Below are positions 1 to 9,360 of a stretch of DNA of 64,000 nucleotides, in pieces. The translations under genes and the position numbers were made by a program. The DNA is taken from contig OZ247501.1 in the NCBI GenBank assembly GCA_965233735.1, positions 124,001 to 188,000 of the forward strand, read 5' to 3'. Numbering within the stretch: position 1 is the stretch's first letter; every line of letters starts with the position of its first letter. The notes beneath the pieces were generated by a model that saw nothing but the letters and a program-made list of their open reading frames with translations, made no database searches and was not told the origin of the DNA. The DNA comes from Cytomitobacter sp965233735. Its GTDB lineage: Bacteria > Pseudomonadota > Alphaproteobacteria > CAJXXZ01 > 1604HC.

Positions 1-1281
1 AAAATTGTTTCCTGGATTTCCATTTGCAAAATTATCATAATCTCCTTTTTTTGGTTGAGAAATTTCATTGTTCATTCTAAAATCTAATATTTTCAATTTT
101 GGACCATCATCGCTAAATTCAAATCCAAAATTACCTGGATTACTACATAAATCCTTTAGTCTCATAAATTTTGCAAGTACATTTAATAAGCAAAATTGTT
201 TCATTAAAGGTTTTATTAAGTCTATTTTTTCAAATTGTTCTGATGTTTTATCAGTTGCTATATCTTTGAATTCACCTCCAATTATAACTTCTTTAATTTG
301 CAATTTTGGAAGATTATAAATCGATTTTACATAATTTTTAATTTCATCATTATGAAATGAATCTATATGCTGATTTACCCTACTATTCCACACGTCATGT
401 GCTTCACCTTGTTCTTGTTTGATTTTTTCTAATTTGTCATATTCACAAAAAGGATTATCTGCGCTAAGATCTTTTGTTGCAATTAATAAGTTATTCCAAT
501 CTCGTCCAAAAAAATGAACTTCAGGACCTACTCCTATATGTGCAAGTATAGAGTATGATAATAATTCAAGAATGTTTGTTTCTTTAGCAGATGTTCCAGA
601 TGCTTTTGTTCTGCTATCATTATATCTCCAACCATTAGAGTGAAATTTTACATAATATTTTCCTTTAAATTTTTCACTTATGATATTAGCAATGCAACCA
701 ACTTGAACGCCATCTTTTTTATTAACTATTTTAATATCGTTTTCATTAATCTTAAAAAGTTCAGAAAAATATTCTATAGTGTGATTTTTAACCCATATTT
801 CAGGAATTTTATCAATTTCATAGCTCAACTCTAATAATTTTTCATTTATTTTTTTAAATTTATTATCATCTCGCGGTGATTGGCAATTTTTAAAATACAT
901 TAAAATGGTTTTGAAATTTTGACGTTTGGATGACTTATCTGCTAAATCGCTTATATTTTCAAAATTTTCAAATGATTCTAGTAAGTCTTGTTCACTTGGA
1001 TTTATTGAAGTGGTTTGCATTTTTTTTAATAATAATTGCCAATTTTCTTCTCCAAGAGCTTCTTGAAAATTAGCCTTATTAAATAATTCAGCTTGTTTTC
1101 TAGTTGCTTGTTTTAATGGAGTTTCCTCAATTGCTTGAGAATTAGCTTGATGTGCTTCAGGGGTACAAAACAAGTGACCAGGACTAGTTTGTCTAGGTGA
1201 ACGAGTTGGAGTGGCAATATTTTCATTCATAGCATGATTGCTCAAAATGAAAAATAACATAATTTGTTTTAAATGGTTCAT
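1..1281 (-). CDS. Exported protein with weak kinase-like motifs, 3' end outside window
   Basis: An uninterrupted frame of 427 codons starts with ATG at 1281 and is still open at base 1, so the C-terminus is missing. An AAGGAAA ribosome site lies just upstream. The first 18 or so residues (MNHLKQIMLFFILSNHAM) look like a signal peptide, so the product is probably exported. A middle part (around residues 185-230) has a beta strand with a lysine (YYVKFHSNGW) followed by a helix and the segment LAHIGVGPEVHFFGRDWNNL. Near the visible end is SNPGNFGFEF followed by LKILDF. This order vaguely resembles the ATP-binding lysine, catalytic loop and metal-binding DF of HipA/APH-type kinase folds, but the spacing in the catalytic loop is not canonical. 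I do not recognise the family. A secreted kinase-like effector is only a hypothesis. Confidence 0.7.
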   Translation of the reverse strand, partial: MNHLKQIMLFFILSNHAMNENIATPTRSPRQTSPGHLFCTPEAHQANSQAIEETPLKQATRKQAELFNKANFQEALGEENWQLLLKKMQTTSINPSEQDLLESFENFENISDLADKSSKRQNFKTILMYFKNCQSPRDDNKFKKINEKLLELSYEIDKIPEIWVKNHTIEYFSELFKINENDIKIVNKKDGVQVGCIANIISEKFKGKYYVKFHSNGWRYNDSRTKASGTSAKETNILELLSYSILAHIGVGPEVHFFGRDWNNLLIATKDLSADNPFCEYDKLEKIKQEQGEAHDVWNSRVNQHIDSFHNDEIKNYVKSIYNLPKLQIKEVIIGGEFKDIATDKTSEQFEKIDLIKPLMKQFCLLNVLAKFMRLKDLCSNPGNFGFEFSDDGPKLKILDFRMNNEISQPKKGDYDNFANGNPGNNF

Positions 1282-1321
1282 AAGTTTCCTTAATGTAATT
1301 TTAGTATTTTAATGAATAAAG

Positions 1322-4300
1322 TCAATTGTTGAATATTTGTTGTTTTAATATTTCAATTGCTTTTTCTAATTGAGGGTCATGTCCACTTTCAAATTCTTCT
1401 GGAGTTATTCCAATTTCAATGTCCGGATCTACACCTTGATTTTCCATATTTGTTCCTCCATTTTTCATATCTGTTCCAAATTCAGGTTGGCTAGTTAATC
1501 CACCATCTATTAGATAATACCTTGGCATAATTCCTACTACTCCACCCCATGTTCTTTTTCCAATAACTGGTCCCAATTTTAATTCTTTGAACATTTTTGT
1601 GAATATATCTCCATCTGAACCTGTATTTTCGTTGCATAAAAGAACCATTGGTCCTGAAGGAGATTCATGTGGATAAGGAGACTTTGATCCATGTCTTGGA
1701 ATTGAATAAGCTGATCTTTTTCTTTGCAATTTATCCAGTATTAATGAAGATAAAAATCCTCCGCTATTATATCTTGCATCTACAATAAGTGCTGCTTTAT
1801 GATGTTCAAATATATATCTGCTATAAAATTCTTCAAATCCACTTTGAACCATATTGGGAATATGTACATATCCTATATCTTCAGATGAATTTTTCACTAT
1901 TTTAACATTTTGTTTTATCCAATTTTGATATGATAACTTATTCCAAGAATTTAAAGGTTTGACCAATATATCTTCTTTCCCGTTTAAAGTGATTATGTTG
2001 TTTCCAGATATAAGATGAGAATGTGGATTTAATGTATTTTCATTTTTCATACAATATCCATTAATGTTGCTAATAATATCTCCCTCTTTGGCTTTAAAAT
2101 TCAAAGGAGAATCAAGTTTCCAGTTGTCACCTCTATATATTTCAATTATTTTAAATCCAGAATCTACTTTTTCAAATTTTGCTCCTAGATAATATAATTT
2201 TTTATGGTCTGCTTCGTATACATCTCCTGGCTCTAGAACATAAGCATGTGATGTTTTCAACTCTCCAATCATATCTGCTAATATTGTGTTTAGTTCGCTT
2301 CTAGATTTGATTTTATCTATTAAATGTATGTATTTATCTTGAATACTATCCCAGTTAATATTATTCATATTTTTATTCCAAAAATGCTCTCTTGTTAACC
2401 ACCATACTTCAGTGAAAATTTGTTTCCACTCTTTGACTGGATCAACGCTAACAATTATGTCTTCAATTGAAACCCAGCTTCCTTTTTTGTAAGATGTGTC
2501 ATTGTCATCAAATTTATTTCCAGCAGATCCAACTCTGAATTTTTCATTATTCCAAATCATCATCCATTTTTTATTTTGAGATATTGAAATGCTTAATGCG
2601 TCTGAGCAAATATTTTCTAATTTAGAACTGTTGAAATTCATTATTTCAACTTTTTTCCCAGTAGTAAGCATTAATTTATTTTCTAAGCTAATTAATTTAG
2701 TATATTTATTTGGCTTTATAGTTGAAGCAAAACATCTTAGTTGAATATTTTTCAAGTCAATGCTTATATCTTCATCTTCTTTTGTCTTTTCATTTTTTTC
2801 TTCATTTTCATCAATGCTTTTTTCGTCTTCATCATCAATTTCATCTTTGCAATCTATGTCTATCCAATTTTTAAAAGGATTTTCATTATCTTCTTGTAGA
2901 GATATTGCGTATGGCTTTGTTCCATCTTTGAAATGCAAATTGAAAGATAATGGGTCGAATTCTGTTTTCAAATCTCTAAATGAAAGAAAGAAAATATATT
3001 CACCAGAAGGGTCGAATTTAGGAGAATAACTTTTAAATTCTGGAGCTGTTAACTCATATGTTTTGCTATCATGTATATTAAATAAAAACAAAGATGATAG
3101 CTCATCAGAAACATTTCTTGAATAAACTATCCACTTTCCATCAGGAGACCAGTCCATTCCTTGAAAAAAGTCACCACTATCTACTATTTTTATTGATTTT
3201 TGAGTGTTTATATCTATTATCCAAATTTCACTTCTATTATTAATTGCGGCAATACAATTTTTACTTGATATAATTGCATTTTTTATTCTTCCAATATTTT
3301 TTGATTTAAATTCTATATTCTTTTCATTATGCAGAGTTATATATGAATCATCACCTTGGTCCTGAATTGTTACCAAATCACTTTCATGGTTCCATAGTGA
3401 TATTCTGCATCTTATATTTTCATTTTGTATTTTGTAACCTTTGTTCCATAGAGGCTTTGAGTACACCTTCCCTCTAATTGCGCATGAAACTTCATCACCT
3501 TGATTGTTAATATTAAAATGAGTTAAGAAAGTTGTGTTTTCTTCAGAGTCAAACTTATTTTGTTCAAAACTATAACTTGGTCCTTCAATATTTAGTTTAA
3601 CATCTTCGTTAGTTGAAGGATTAAATGTATATATGTCTCCTCCCTTGCTATATAAAATTTTATCATCGTATTTAGAAATATCTTTTACATAAAAGTCATT
3701 ATGTTTGGTTTTTTGAGACCAAGTGCTATTTTCTAAATTATATTGGTAAATATTTCCACATCCATCGTAATCGCTTAAAAAATACAAACTATCATTTACC
3801 CACATTGGTTTTAATGCATTGCTGTTAGCAAAAGGAAGTTTTTCAAATTTATCTTTTTTAATCCATAAATCAGCTACAGTTCCTCCTTTATATTCTCTCC
3901 AGTTGTTATATCCATAGCCTAATCTTTGAATTACTTCTTTTTTGTTGCTATTCCAGGATATCCAACTTGCTTGACCGCAAGGGATTTTTTCATGCTTGTT
4001 TGTATTAATATTTAATTTAAAAAGGTTGAATTGTTTTTTAAATGGCAATTCATAATTTGTAGCATATATTACAGTTTCGCTATCAAACCACCCTACTACA
4101 TATGTAGAGTCTCCATAAAATGTTTTTCTTACAGGAGTGTGATTTTTTAATTCAATAATATAAACATCAGACTTGCTATCTTCTGATCCTGTGAAAGCTA
4201 AATATTTTCCATTGGGAGATATTGATAAATCTCTTGCAGGGTTTTGCAATAATATCCATCTATTTAGACCTCCTTGTTCAGACCATGACCACAAAGTTTC

Positions 4301-4366
4301 ATGGGAAATCATGTATATCTTGTCTTCATAACCGACAGGGTGTCTATAATGTTGTTTTAATGACAT
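1322..4366 (-). CDS. Tricorn-like S41 family protease
   Basis: The 1014-residue protein has the tricorn architecture: an N-terminal TolB-like beta-propeller region (repeats such as DISKYDDKILYSKGGDIYTF and MDWSPDGKWIVYSR, residues 1-500), an acidic low-complexity linker around 510-540 (DEDEKSIDENEEKN), a C1 and PDZ-like region (about 680-800), and an S41 protease core. Catalytic residues can be matched by motif: the Ser-His pair in LKTSHAY, the nucleophile serine in NTGSDGDIF, and an acidic residue near GVDPDIEI. There is no signal peptide, consistent with a cytosolic peptidase that trims oligopeptides from Lon/Clp. Length is close to that of archaeal and bacterial tricorn homologues (about 1040-1080). 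In a host-dependent cell it may help recycle amino acids; that is inference. Confidence 0.88.
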   Translation of the reverse strand: MSLKQHYRHPVGYEDKIYMISHETLWSWSEQGGLNRWILLQNPARDLSISPNGKYLAFTGSEDSKSDVYIIELKNHTPVRKTFYGDSTYVVGWFDSETVIYATNYELPFKKQFNLFKLNINTNKHEKIPCGQASWISWNSNKKEVIQRLGYGYNNWREYKGGTVADLWIKKDKFEKLPFANSNALKPMWVNDSLYFLSDYDGCGNIYQYNLENSTWSQKTKHNDFYVKDISKYDDKILYSKGGDIYTFNPSTNEDVKLNIEGPSYSFEQNKFDSEENTTFLTHFNINNQGDEVSCAIRGKVYSKPLWNKGYKIQNENIRCRISLWNHESDLVTIQDQGDDSYITLHNEKNIEFKSKNIGRIKNAIISSKNCIAAINNRSEIWIIDINTQKSIKIVDSGDFFQGMDWSPDGKWIVYSRNVSDELSSLFLFNIHDSKTYELTAPEFKSYSPKFDPSGEYIFFLSFRDLKTEFDPLSFNLHFKDGTKPYAISLQEDNENPFKNWIDIDCKDEIDDEDEKSIDENEEKNEKTKEDEDISIDLKNIQLRCFASTIKPNKYTKLISLENKLMLTTGKKVEIMNFNSSKLENICSDALSISISQNKKWMMIWNNEKFRVGSAGNKFDDNDTSYKKGSWVSIEDIIVSVDPVKEWKQIFTEVWWLTREHFWNKNMNNINWDSIQDKYIHLIDKIKSRSELNTILADMIGELKTSHAYVLEPGDVYEADHKKLYYLGAKFEKVDSGFKIIEIYRGDNWKLDSPLNFKAKEGDIISNINGYCMKNENTLNPHSHLISGNNIITLNGKEDILVKPLNSWNKLSYQNWIKQNVKIVKNSSEDIGYVHIPNMVQSGFEEFYSRYIFEHHKAALIVDARYNSGGFLSSLILDKLQRKRSAYSIPRHGSKSPYPHESPSGPMVLLCNENTGSDGDIFTKMFKELKLGPVIGKRTWGGVVGIMPRYYLIDGGLTSQPEFGTDMKNGGTNMENQGVDPDIEIGITPEEFESGHDPQLEKAIEILKQQIFNN

Positions 4367-4417
4367 ATAAAAATAATAATATTTTAAACCTTATAATAAT
4401 AGTGTTTTAATATTTTT

Positions 4418-5971
4418 TCATTTGTTCAATGTGAATAATTCATAATCTTTTAAAGAAGAAACTAAATTATTATTTGGAGCATCTAAAATATAAGCTCTAA
4501 GCATGATGACAACTTCCTCGTGAATCATTTCTTTATGTGTTTGGCCTAATAGCGGAACTTGTCTTACTCCAGGAATTCCTTTTTTGTTTGTCTTGTTAGA
4601 TTTTTTAATTAATCCACCTACAATGACCAAACTTCCATCATCCACTCTTATTGTGCTGTCCATTTCTTGAGTAGAAATAATTGGGATAGAGGATTTATGT
4701 TTTCCACTAGACATTAATGTAACCGCTGGGTCTTCTATAATATCAACAACATCAGATATAGTTGGATGAATAAATAAAGTCACAGTTCTATTTCTGAAAT
4801 CTACCGATGGCTGAACAGATAATATTGTTCCAACTGGGACAGTTTGAACATCACTACTAAATGTTCTTACGGCATCTTGATCAGTTATATTTTTTCCTTT
4901 AACAGTAATCAAATCTGACTGCCTTAATTTGAAATATATTTTATTTTCTGCAACTTTGAATACTGCATACTGGTTGTTTAATACTGTTGTTGTTGGGTTG
5001 GATACTGTAAACACTTCTCCATACTGTTCTAATAAACTTATTATTTCATTTTCACTTTTATCATTTGAAACTATCATTTTAAGTGCATTATTATTTTGTG
5101 CTTCAGAGCTGACTGCCATTTTTACATCATTTGTGGAGTTTACCCAATTCTTTGCATTGTTATACATATTTAAAGAATTCCAATTAATTCCAGTTTTGAA
5201 TTCATGATTTAGCCTAACAGAAAGAACCTTTGCTTCTATTAATACCTGACTGGCTGCTCTTTTATGTACTTGTAAAAGAAACTCATGTACTCTTTTTTGA
5301 TGTTGTTGAGTTCCATGTACAATTAAAATTCCAGCCTGCTTATTTAATGTATAATTTGACCTTTTTTTAGTTGAGTGTTTTTCATTCTTATGAAATGTTT
5401 GAGAAGTATCTTTTAAGATGAATTCTAAATTTTGTTCTATTTCTTTCCATAAATCTGATGTATGAGAATTATTTAAGCTAATAGAAGATCCTACGCTTAG
5501 TCCAGCATGATTACTGCTTGGGTTTATAGATGTATTAGTATTAGATGTTCTAATATTAGATAAAAATGTAATTTCATGAATATGGTCATATTCAACATCT
5601 TCTGTTATGTATATATCATTATTGTTTATTTGAATCCTAAAATTTGCAGCTTCACATAATTTTTTTATTACTTCTAGCACAGAAGTGTTTTTACATGAAA
5701 AAAAAGTTTTAAAATCTTTAAGGTTTGCATCTAATCGTAAATTTAATTTTTTTTCTTGAGTTATTTTTTTTATTATTTCTATTACAGATGTGCTGTCAGA
5801 AAAACTAATATTAATTTTTTCTTTCCATTCACAAGGAACTGAAATTATTTTTTTTCTTTGAACACAGTTAACATTTTTGGCTTTTCTTATTTCTTCTTTA
5901 AATTGTTTTGGAGGTTCGACTTTTTCATTGCATCCAAATAAAAAAAGAAAAACTAATAAAGTGAGTTTCAT
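4418..5971 (-). CDS. Secretin lipoprotein, MshL/PilQ-like
   Basis: The 517-residue product begins with MKLTLLVFLFLFGCN, a lipoprotein signal with the lipobox cysteine at position 14. Residues about 45-125 look like a secretin/TonB short N-terminal domain (N0), residues 205-255 are a secretin N1-like fold (ILIVHGTQQHQKRVHEFL), and residues 250-490 form the secretin domain, with VLIEAKVLSVRL, VPVGTILSVQPSV, VDDGSLVIVGGLIKKS and the ending GVRQVPLLG. It should form an outer-membrane ring for type IV pilus or type II secretion-type machinery. No assembly ATPase, inner-membrane platform or pilin gene is next to it; the only possible partner here is the split prepilin-peptidase-like locus at 34713-35089. 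The neighbours are tricorn upstream in sequence and infA. Confidence 0.85.
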   Translation of the reverse strand: MKLTLLVFLFLFGCNEKVEPPKQFKEEIRKAKNVNCVQRKKIISVPCEWKEKINISFSDSTSVIEIIKKITQEKKLNLRLDANLKDFKTFFSCKNTSVLEVIKKLCEAANFRIQINNNDIYITEDVEYDHIHEITFLSNIRTSNTNTSINPSSNHAGLSVGSSISLNNSHTSDLWKEIEQNLEFILKDTSQTFHKNEKHSTKKRSNYTLNKQAGILIVHGTQQHQKRVHEFLLQVHKRAASQVLIEAKVLSVRLNHEFKTGINWNSLNMYNNAKNWVNSTNDVKMAVSSEAQNNNALKMIVSNDKSENEIISLLEQYGEVFTVSNPTTTVLNNQYAVFKVAENKIYFKLRQSDLITVKGKNITDQDAVRTFSSDVQTVPVGTILSVQPSVDFRNRTVTLFIHPTISDVVDIIEDPAVTLMSSGKHKSSIPIISTQEMDSTIRVDDGSLVIVGGLIKKSNKTNKKGIPGVRQVPLLGQTHKEMIHEEVVIMLRAYILDAPNNNLVSSLKDYELFTLNK

Positions 5972-6016
5972 ATAAACAGATTATATGTTTATATCTTTTA
6001 CAATCAAGCTTGAGGT

Positions 6017-6262
6017 TTATTTTTCTCTGAAAATAATAATACCTTCTTGAAGATTATCACTACTTAATTCAACGCGAACTTTATCTCCAGTTGTTATTTT
6101 TATTCTGTTTTTTTTAATTTTTCCAGATAGAATTCCTGAAATTTCCTTTTCTTTTAACAAAGGTTTTTTATTAAAATCCTTTTGTAACACAATTAGAAAT
6201 TTTCCATAAGATATGCTTTTTACGACTCCATAAAATTCCATAGTTTGAATGTGTGAATTCAT
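6017..6262 (-). CDS. infA: Translation initiation factor IF-1
   Basis: The small S1/OB-fold protein (81 residues) aligns with IF-1 along its length: MEFYGVVKSISYGKFLIVL, then ISGILSGKIKKNRIKI, TGDKVRVEL and GIIIFREK. IF-1 binds the 30S A site during initiation. Compared with the usual 72-residue protein it has about eight extra residues (DFNKKPLLKEKE region) in the loop between strands 3 and 4, and a 7-residue extension ahead of the second methionine. A start at 6241 (MEFYGV) would give a more canonical length; no strong ribosome site separates the two. It lies between the secretin and the HtrA-like gene, away from its usual partners. Confidence 0.9.
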   Translation of the reverse strand: MNSHIQTMEFYGVVKSISYGKFLIVLQKDFNKKPLLKEKEISGILSGKIKKNRIKITTGDKVRVELSSDNLQEGIIIFREK

Positions 6263-6363
6263 TTTAAATAAACCTACTAAATATCATTAACCTTATTATA
6301 TGTTTAAGTGATTTATAAGTCAAAAAATTGCATATACATTTTTTGTATGTTATTTTTTTGACT

Positions 6364-7710
6364 ATGAATGTGAAATTTTTTTTATCTGTTTTTGCAATAT
6401 CTATTTTATCTAAAAAAGATGTTGATGCGCTTCCAAAAGCAGAAAGCAAAATTGCTATAAAAAGTAATGATATCGTAAATCAAAAGGCCTTGTCTCCACG
6501 TGACTCTATAGTAAGAATTGTTGCTCAGTCTAATTATTATCCTAATGATTATAATTATGCTAAAAGTGATCCTTTGAATAAAAAAATAATAAAAATTCTT
6601 ACAAATAAAAATAGTTTTTCTGCTTTAATAATTAATAAGCATATTGTTACGGATTTGAAAAACATAGTTGGAAAAAAAAATATATACATGCTTTACAACA
6701 ATGAAAAGCTTTACTTAAATCTTATTGGTTATGATAAAGCTTCTTCTGTTGCTGTTTTGAAACCAAAGAAAGAGTTGAACAATGTTTATGATTTTAATTC
6801 TAAAAAAGGAACTTGGGGAGAAAAGATCAAAATAATAGGTTTTGATAGCATATTTACTTCTGTTATATCTAAAATTGACCAAAATAATATGTTTACAGAT
6901 AAAGTGTTGCCTCATTCACTGTATGGTGCTGCAGTTTTGAATGATAAAAATGAATTTATAGGTATGATCAAAGCTGAAAAATCATCAGATATGGCAAATT
7001 TTGTTGAACAAATAATTCCATCAGCAATCTTAAAAAATATAGTAAATCAAATTATAAAAAATAAAAGAGTTATAAGGGGGTCTCTTGGATTCACTTTAGA
7101 TGGAAAAACAATAACTTCTGTATTAAAAGGAAGTGCTATGGATTCAATGGGAGTAATTCCAGGAATGACTATAGAAAGCATTAATGAAAAAAGTAATTTG
7201 ATAAAAAATGAATATAAACCAGGTCAAGTAGTTAATTTAGTTATAAAAATGGTAGATAATAATGGAGAAATCAAGACTTCGAAAATGAAAACTATTGTAG
7301 GTGAATATGTAAATATCATGGAAAGTATTACTGATGATAATTTAGAAGTTAATACTTATGTGTTTTCAAATAACAAAATGGAAAATTCTGCTTACTTTCA
7401 AGAAATCATAGAGCTTCCACAGGAATTGAAAGAATATGTTGCTAATAAAGTTAATGATTTGTCTTCTTATTTTAATTCATATAAAAATCCAATATTGTCT
7501 GGAGTTTTAGTTGTTAAGGCAGATGAAAATAATATATTTAAAAAAGGGGATATCATTAAATTAATTGGTAATCATGTAGCCACTATGACTTTGATTCATA
7601 CCAGTTATGCTATGTTGAAATCTTTTGAAAAGAAGAATATTTCATTTACTATTATTAGAAATGGAAAAGTAATCACTGTAGATATGTACGCAAATCAACT
7701 TGACGGTTAA
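6364..7710 (+). CDS. HtrA/DegP-like protein without catalytic triad
   Basis: I place the start at the ATG at 6364, which gives a signal peptide (MNVKFFLSVFAISIL) directly at the N-terminus; an upstream in-frame TTG at 6328 would only add twelve residues. The 448-residue product keeps the HtrA layout of a trypsin-like domain and two PDZ-like domains (about 235-315 and 370-445, e.g. GSLGFTLDGKTITSV and MDSMGVIPGMTIESI). The protease domain has lost its chemistry: the VTNNHVV histidine segment reads IVTDLKNIV, the TDLAVLK aspartate segment reads SSVAVLKPK, and GNSGGPL reads HSLYGAAVLN. So the family-wide His, Asp and Ser are all replaced. It is probably a periplasmic chaperone or scaffold rather than a protease. 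It is convergent with rsmA. Confidence 0.72.
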   Translation: MNVKFFLSVFAISILSKKDVDALPKAESKIAIKSNDIVNQKALSPRDSIVRIVAQSNYYPNDYNYAKSDPLNKKIIKILTNKNSFSALIINKHIVTDLKNIVGKKNIYMLYNNEKLYLNLIGYDKASSVAVLKPKKELNNVYDFNSKKGTWGEKIKIIGFDSIFTSVISKIDQNNMFTDKVLPHSLYGAAVLNDKNEFIGMIKAEKSSDMANFVEQIIPSAILKNIVNQIIKNKRVIRGSLGFTLDGKTITSVLKGSAMDSMGVIPGMTIESINEKSNLIKNEYKPGQVVNLVIKMVDNNGEIKTSKMKTIVGEYVNIMESITDDNLEVNTYVFSNNKMENSAYFQEIIELPQELKEYVANKVNDLSSYFNSYKNPILSGVLVVKADENNIFKKGDIIKLIGNHVATMTLIHTSYAMLKSFEKKNISFTIIRNGKVITVDMYANQLDG

Positions 7711-7722
7711 TAATTTTAAAAA

Positions 7723-8469
7723 TTAAAAATCAATATTCATAGACAAATCTATATATGCTTTTATTGGAATATTGTTTGGTCTCATTTTTATATTGCAATT
7801 ATGTTTTAATAATGTGCTTTCTAGGTTTTGTAAATGTTTTAGATTGTTTTGAATTGTTTTTCTTGGGTTAGAAAATGCTTGTCGTAAAACTATATCTAGT
7901 TTGTCTAAATCTATTTTTATATTGTTACTTTTAATGCTTATCACTTCAGAGTCTACTTTTGGTGCTGGAAAAAAACATCCTGGAGGAACGTGTAATATTT
8001 TTTTAACATCAGCAACGCTTTGTATGAAGCAAGATATTCTTCCATAATTTCTTTCATTGCATTTAGATGTTATTTTATCTGCCACTTCTTTTTGAATTAA
8101 AAACACAGCATTTTTGAATGTCTGTATATGCTTTGTGAATTTAATTATAATAGGAGCAGAAATGTTATATGGCAAGTTCCCAACCATAATATAATCATCA
8201 GGAAGGCATTCAAATTTGGACTTCAAAATATCTTCATTGATTACTTTTACATTATTTAATTCATTCAAAAGGTTTAAAAATCTACTATCTTTTTCAATTG
8301 CAATAATATCGCTTGCACCAAATTCAATTAATTTTTTTGTTAACTGACCAGTTCCTGGGCCTATTTCTATTATTTGCTTAGAAATAGATGTTGAATAGTT
8401 TGCAATGTAATTAAGCTTGCTCTGGTCTGTGAGATAATGTTGACCAAGGTTCTTTTTAGGAGCGATCAT
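7723..8469 (-). CDS. rsmA: 16S rRNA dimethyladenosine transferase
   Basis: RsmA (KsgA) dimethylates two adjacent adenines near the 3' end of 16S rRNA late in 30S assembly, using S-adenosylmethionine. The 248-residue product starts MIAPKKNLGQHYL and shows the SAM-binding motif IEIGPGTGQLTKKL, the acidic loop IIAIEKD, the catalytic GNLPYNISAPI, and FFPAPKVDSEV. It is slightly shorter than the usual 265-280 residues, mostly in the C-terminal domain. The gene overlaps the surA-like gene by four bases (ATGA), so the two are probably translated in a coupled way. In many proteobacteria surA and rsmA sit together with pdxA between them; pdxA is absent here. Confidence 0.95.
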   Translation of the reverse strand: MIAPKKNLGQHYLTDQSKLNYIANYSTSISKQIIEIGPGTGQLTKKLIEFGASDIIAIEKDSRFLNLLNELNNVKVINEDILKSKFECLPDDYIMVGNLPYNISAPIIIKFTKHIQTFKNAVFLIQKEVADKITSKCNERNYGRISCFIQSVADVKKILHVPPGCFFPAPKVDSEVISIKSNNIKIDLDKLDIVLRQAFSNPRKTIQNNLKHLQNLESTLLKHNCNIKMRPNNIPIKAYIDLSMNIDF

Positions 8470-9236
8470 GATTCTTCTGAATATATATGAGATCTACTCA
8501 TTTGTATGTATTTTTTTACAGAATTATCTTTTAATATTTTTTCTTGCATTTTCTCATAAAGGTTCTCATCAACAATTACTCTGTTTTCCAAAAAATAAAA
8601 CACATAATGTCCATTTTCATAAACTATTTTGCTGAATTTTCCTTTTAATGTTTCTTTCAAAGTATTTGATGATAATTCGCTTAATTGAAAATCTAGGATT
8701 ATATCTTGATTTTCTATGAATGTTTCAGAGCTTTTCAGGATGTTTTTATGATTTTCTGAAGGTGATTCTTCTAATTTTTTAAGAATCATTTGTGATTTAT
8801 TCTTTGTTGGATTAGATATGATCCACAATTTATATCCATATATAATTTCATTTTTTGCTTTTTTAACATGTTCCGAACTTATGTCATTTTTATTGTAATC
8901 TACGCTGTGATGCATTTGTTGAAACAATGTAATATAAGTTGCAAAATCTATTGCTGTTTGCGTGTTAGGTTGTGGTAATTGAGCAAGAACATGCTGTAAA
9001 AATTGTTCATTTATTTGTATTTTTTTACTTTTAAATATAAATTTTAAAGTTTCTAAGTCTATAAGGTAATCTTTTACACTATTATATTTTATATTATATA
9101 TTTTTTGAACTTCATATGAAGAAATAAATTTACCAATTTCTTGTATTTGTTTTTTTACAAAAACTCGATTTCCAACTTTTAAGGAATTAGCATTTAAAAA
9201 ACATAAAAATAATAAAATACATTTCATAATTAACAT
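8466..9236 (-). CDS. SurA-like periplasmic chaperone, degenerate
   Basis: The product (256 residues from ATG 9236) has a hydrophobic export signal (MKCILLFLCFLNANS) and then a mainly helical body. The beginning of the mature part (VGNRVFVKKQIQEIGKFI) resembles the SurA N-terminal segment, and the end (FQLSELSSNTLKETLKGK followed by ENGHYVFYFLENR) resembles the closing part of a parvulin-type PPIase domain. The position directly before rsmA supports SurA. The central PPIase motifs are not clear, so it may only be a chaperone for outer-membrane proteins. The start is uncertain: the strong AAGGAG at 9265-9270 lies 28 bases from ATG 9236, one base from an in-frame TTG (9263), and seven bases from an in-frame ATT (9257). 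Confidence 0.55.
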   Translation of the reverse strand: MLIMKCILLFLCFLNANSLKVGNRVFVKKQIQEIGKFISSYEVQKIYNIKYNSVKDYLIDLETLKFIFKSKKIQINEQFLQHVLAQLPQPNTQTAIDFATYITLFQQMHHSVDYNKNDISSEHVKKAKNEIIYGYKLWIISNPTKNKSQMILKKLEESPSENHKNILKSSETFIENQDIILDFQLSELSSNTLKETLKGKFSKIVYENGHYVFYFLENRVIVDENLYEKMQEKILKDNSVKKYIQMSRSHIYSEES

Positions 9237-9287
9237 TATGATATTTATTAAGTGAATTTTCAAACTCCTTGTGAAATTTTTGTTTGT

Positions 9288-9316
9288 TTGCCTAATTAAT
9301 TAGACATATATATGAT
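9288..9316 (+). promoter_or_regulatory. Sigma70-type promoter for rho
   Basis: TTGCCT at 9288-9293 and TATGAT at 9311-9316 are separated by exactly 17 bases, in the divergent gap between the surA-like gene and rho. The predicted transcript would carry a leader of about 38 bases with an AGGAG ribosome site at 9344-9348. The match is by eye only. Confidence 0.5.
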
Positions 9317-9360
9317 TATGCAATATACTTAAATTAGTTATCCAGGAGATTATTTTATTC

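Noticed and set aside
6492..6507. Second parS-like CACGTG site
   Set aside because: Only the six-base centre matches; flanks do not resemble parS.
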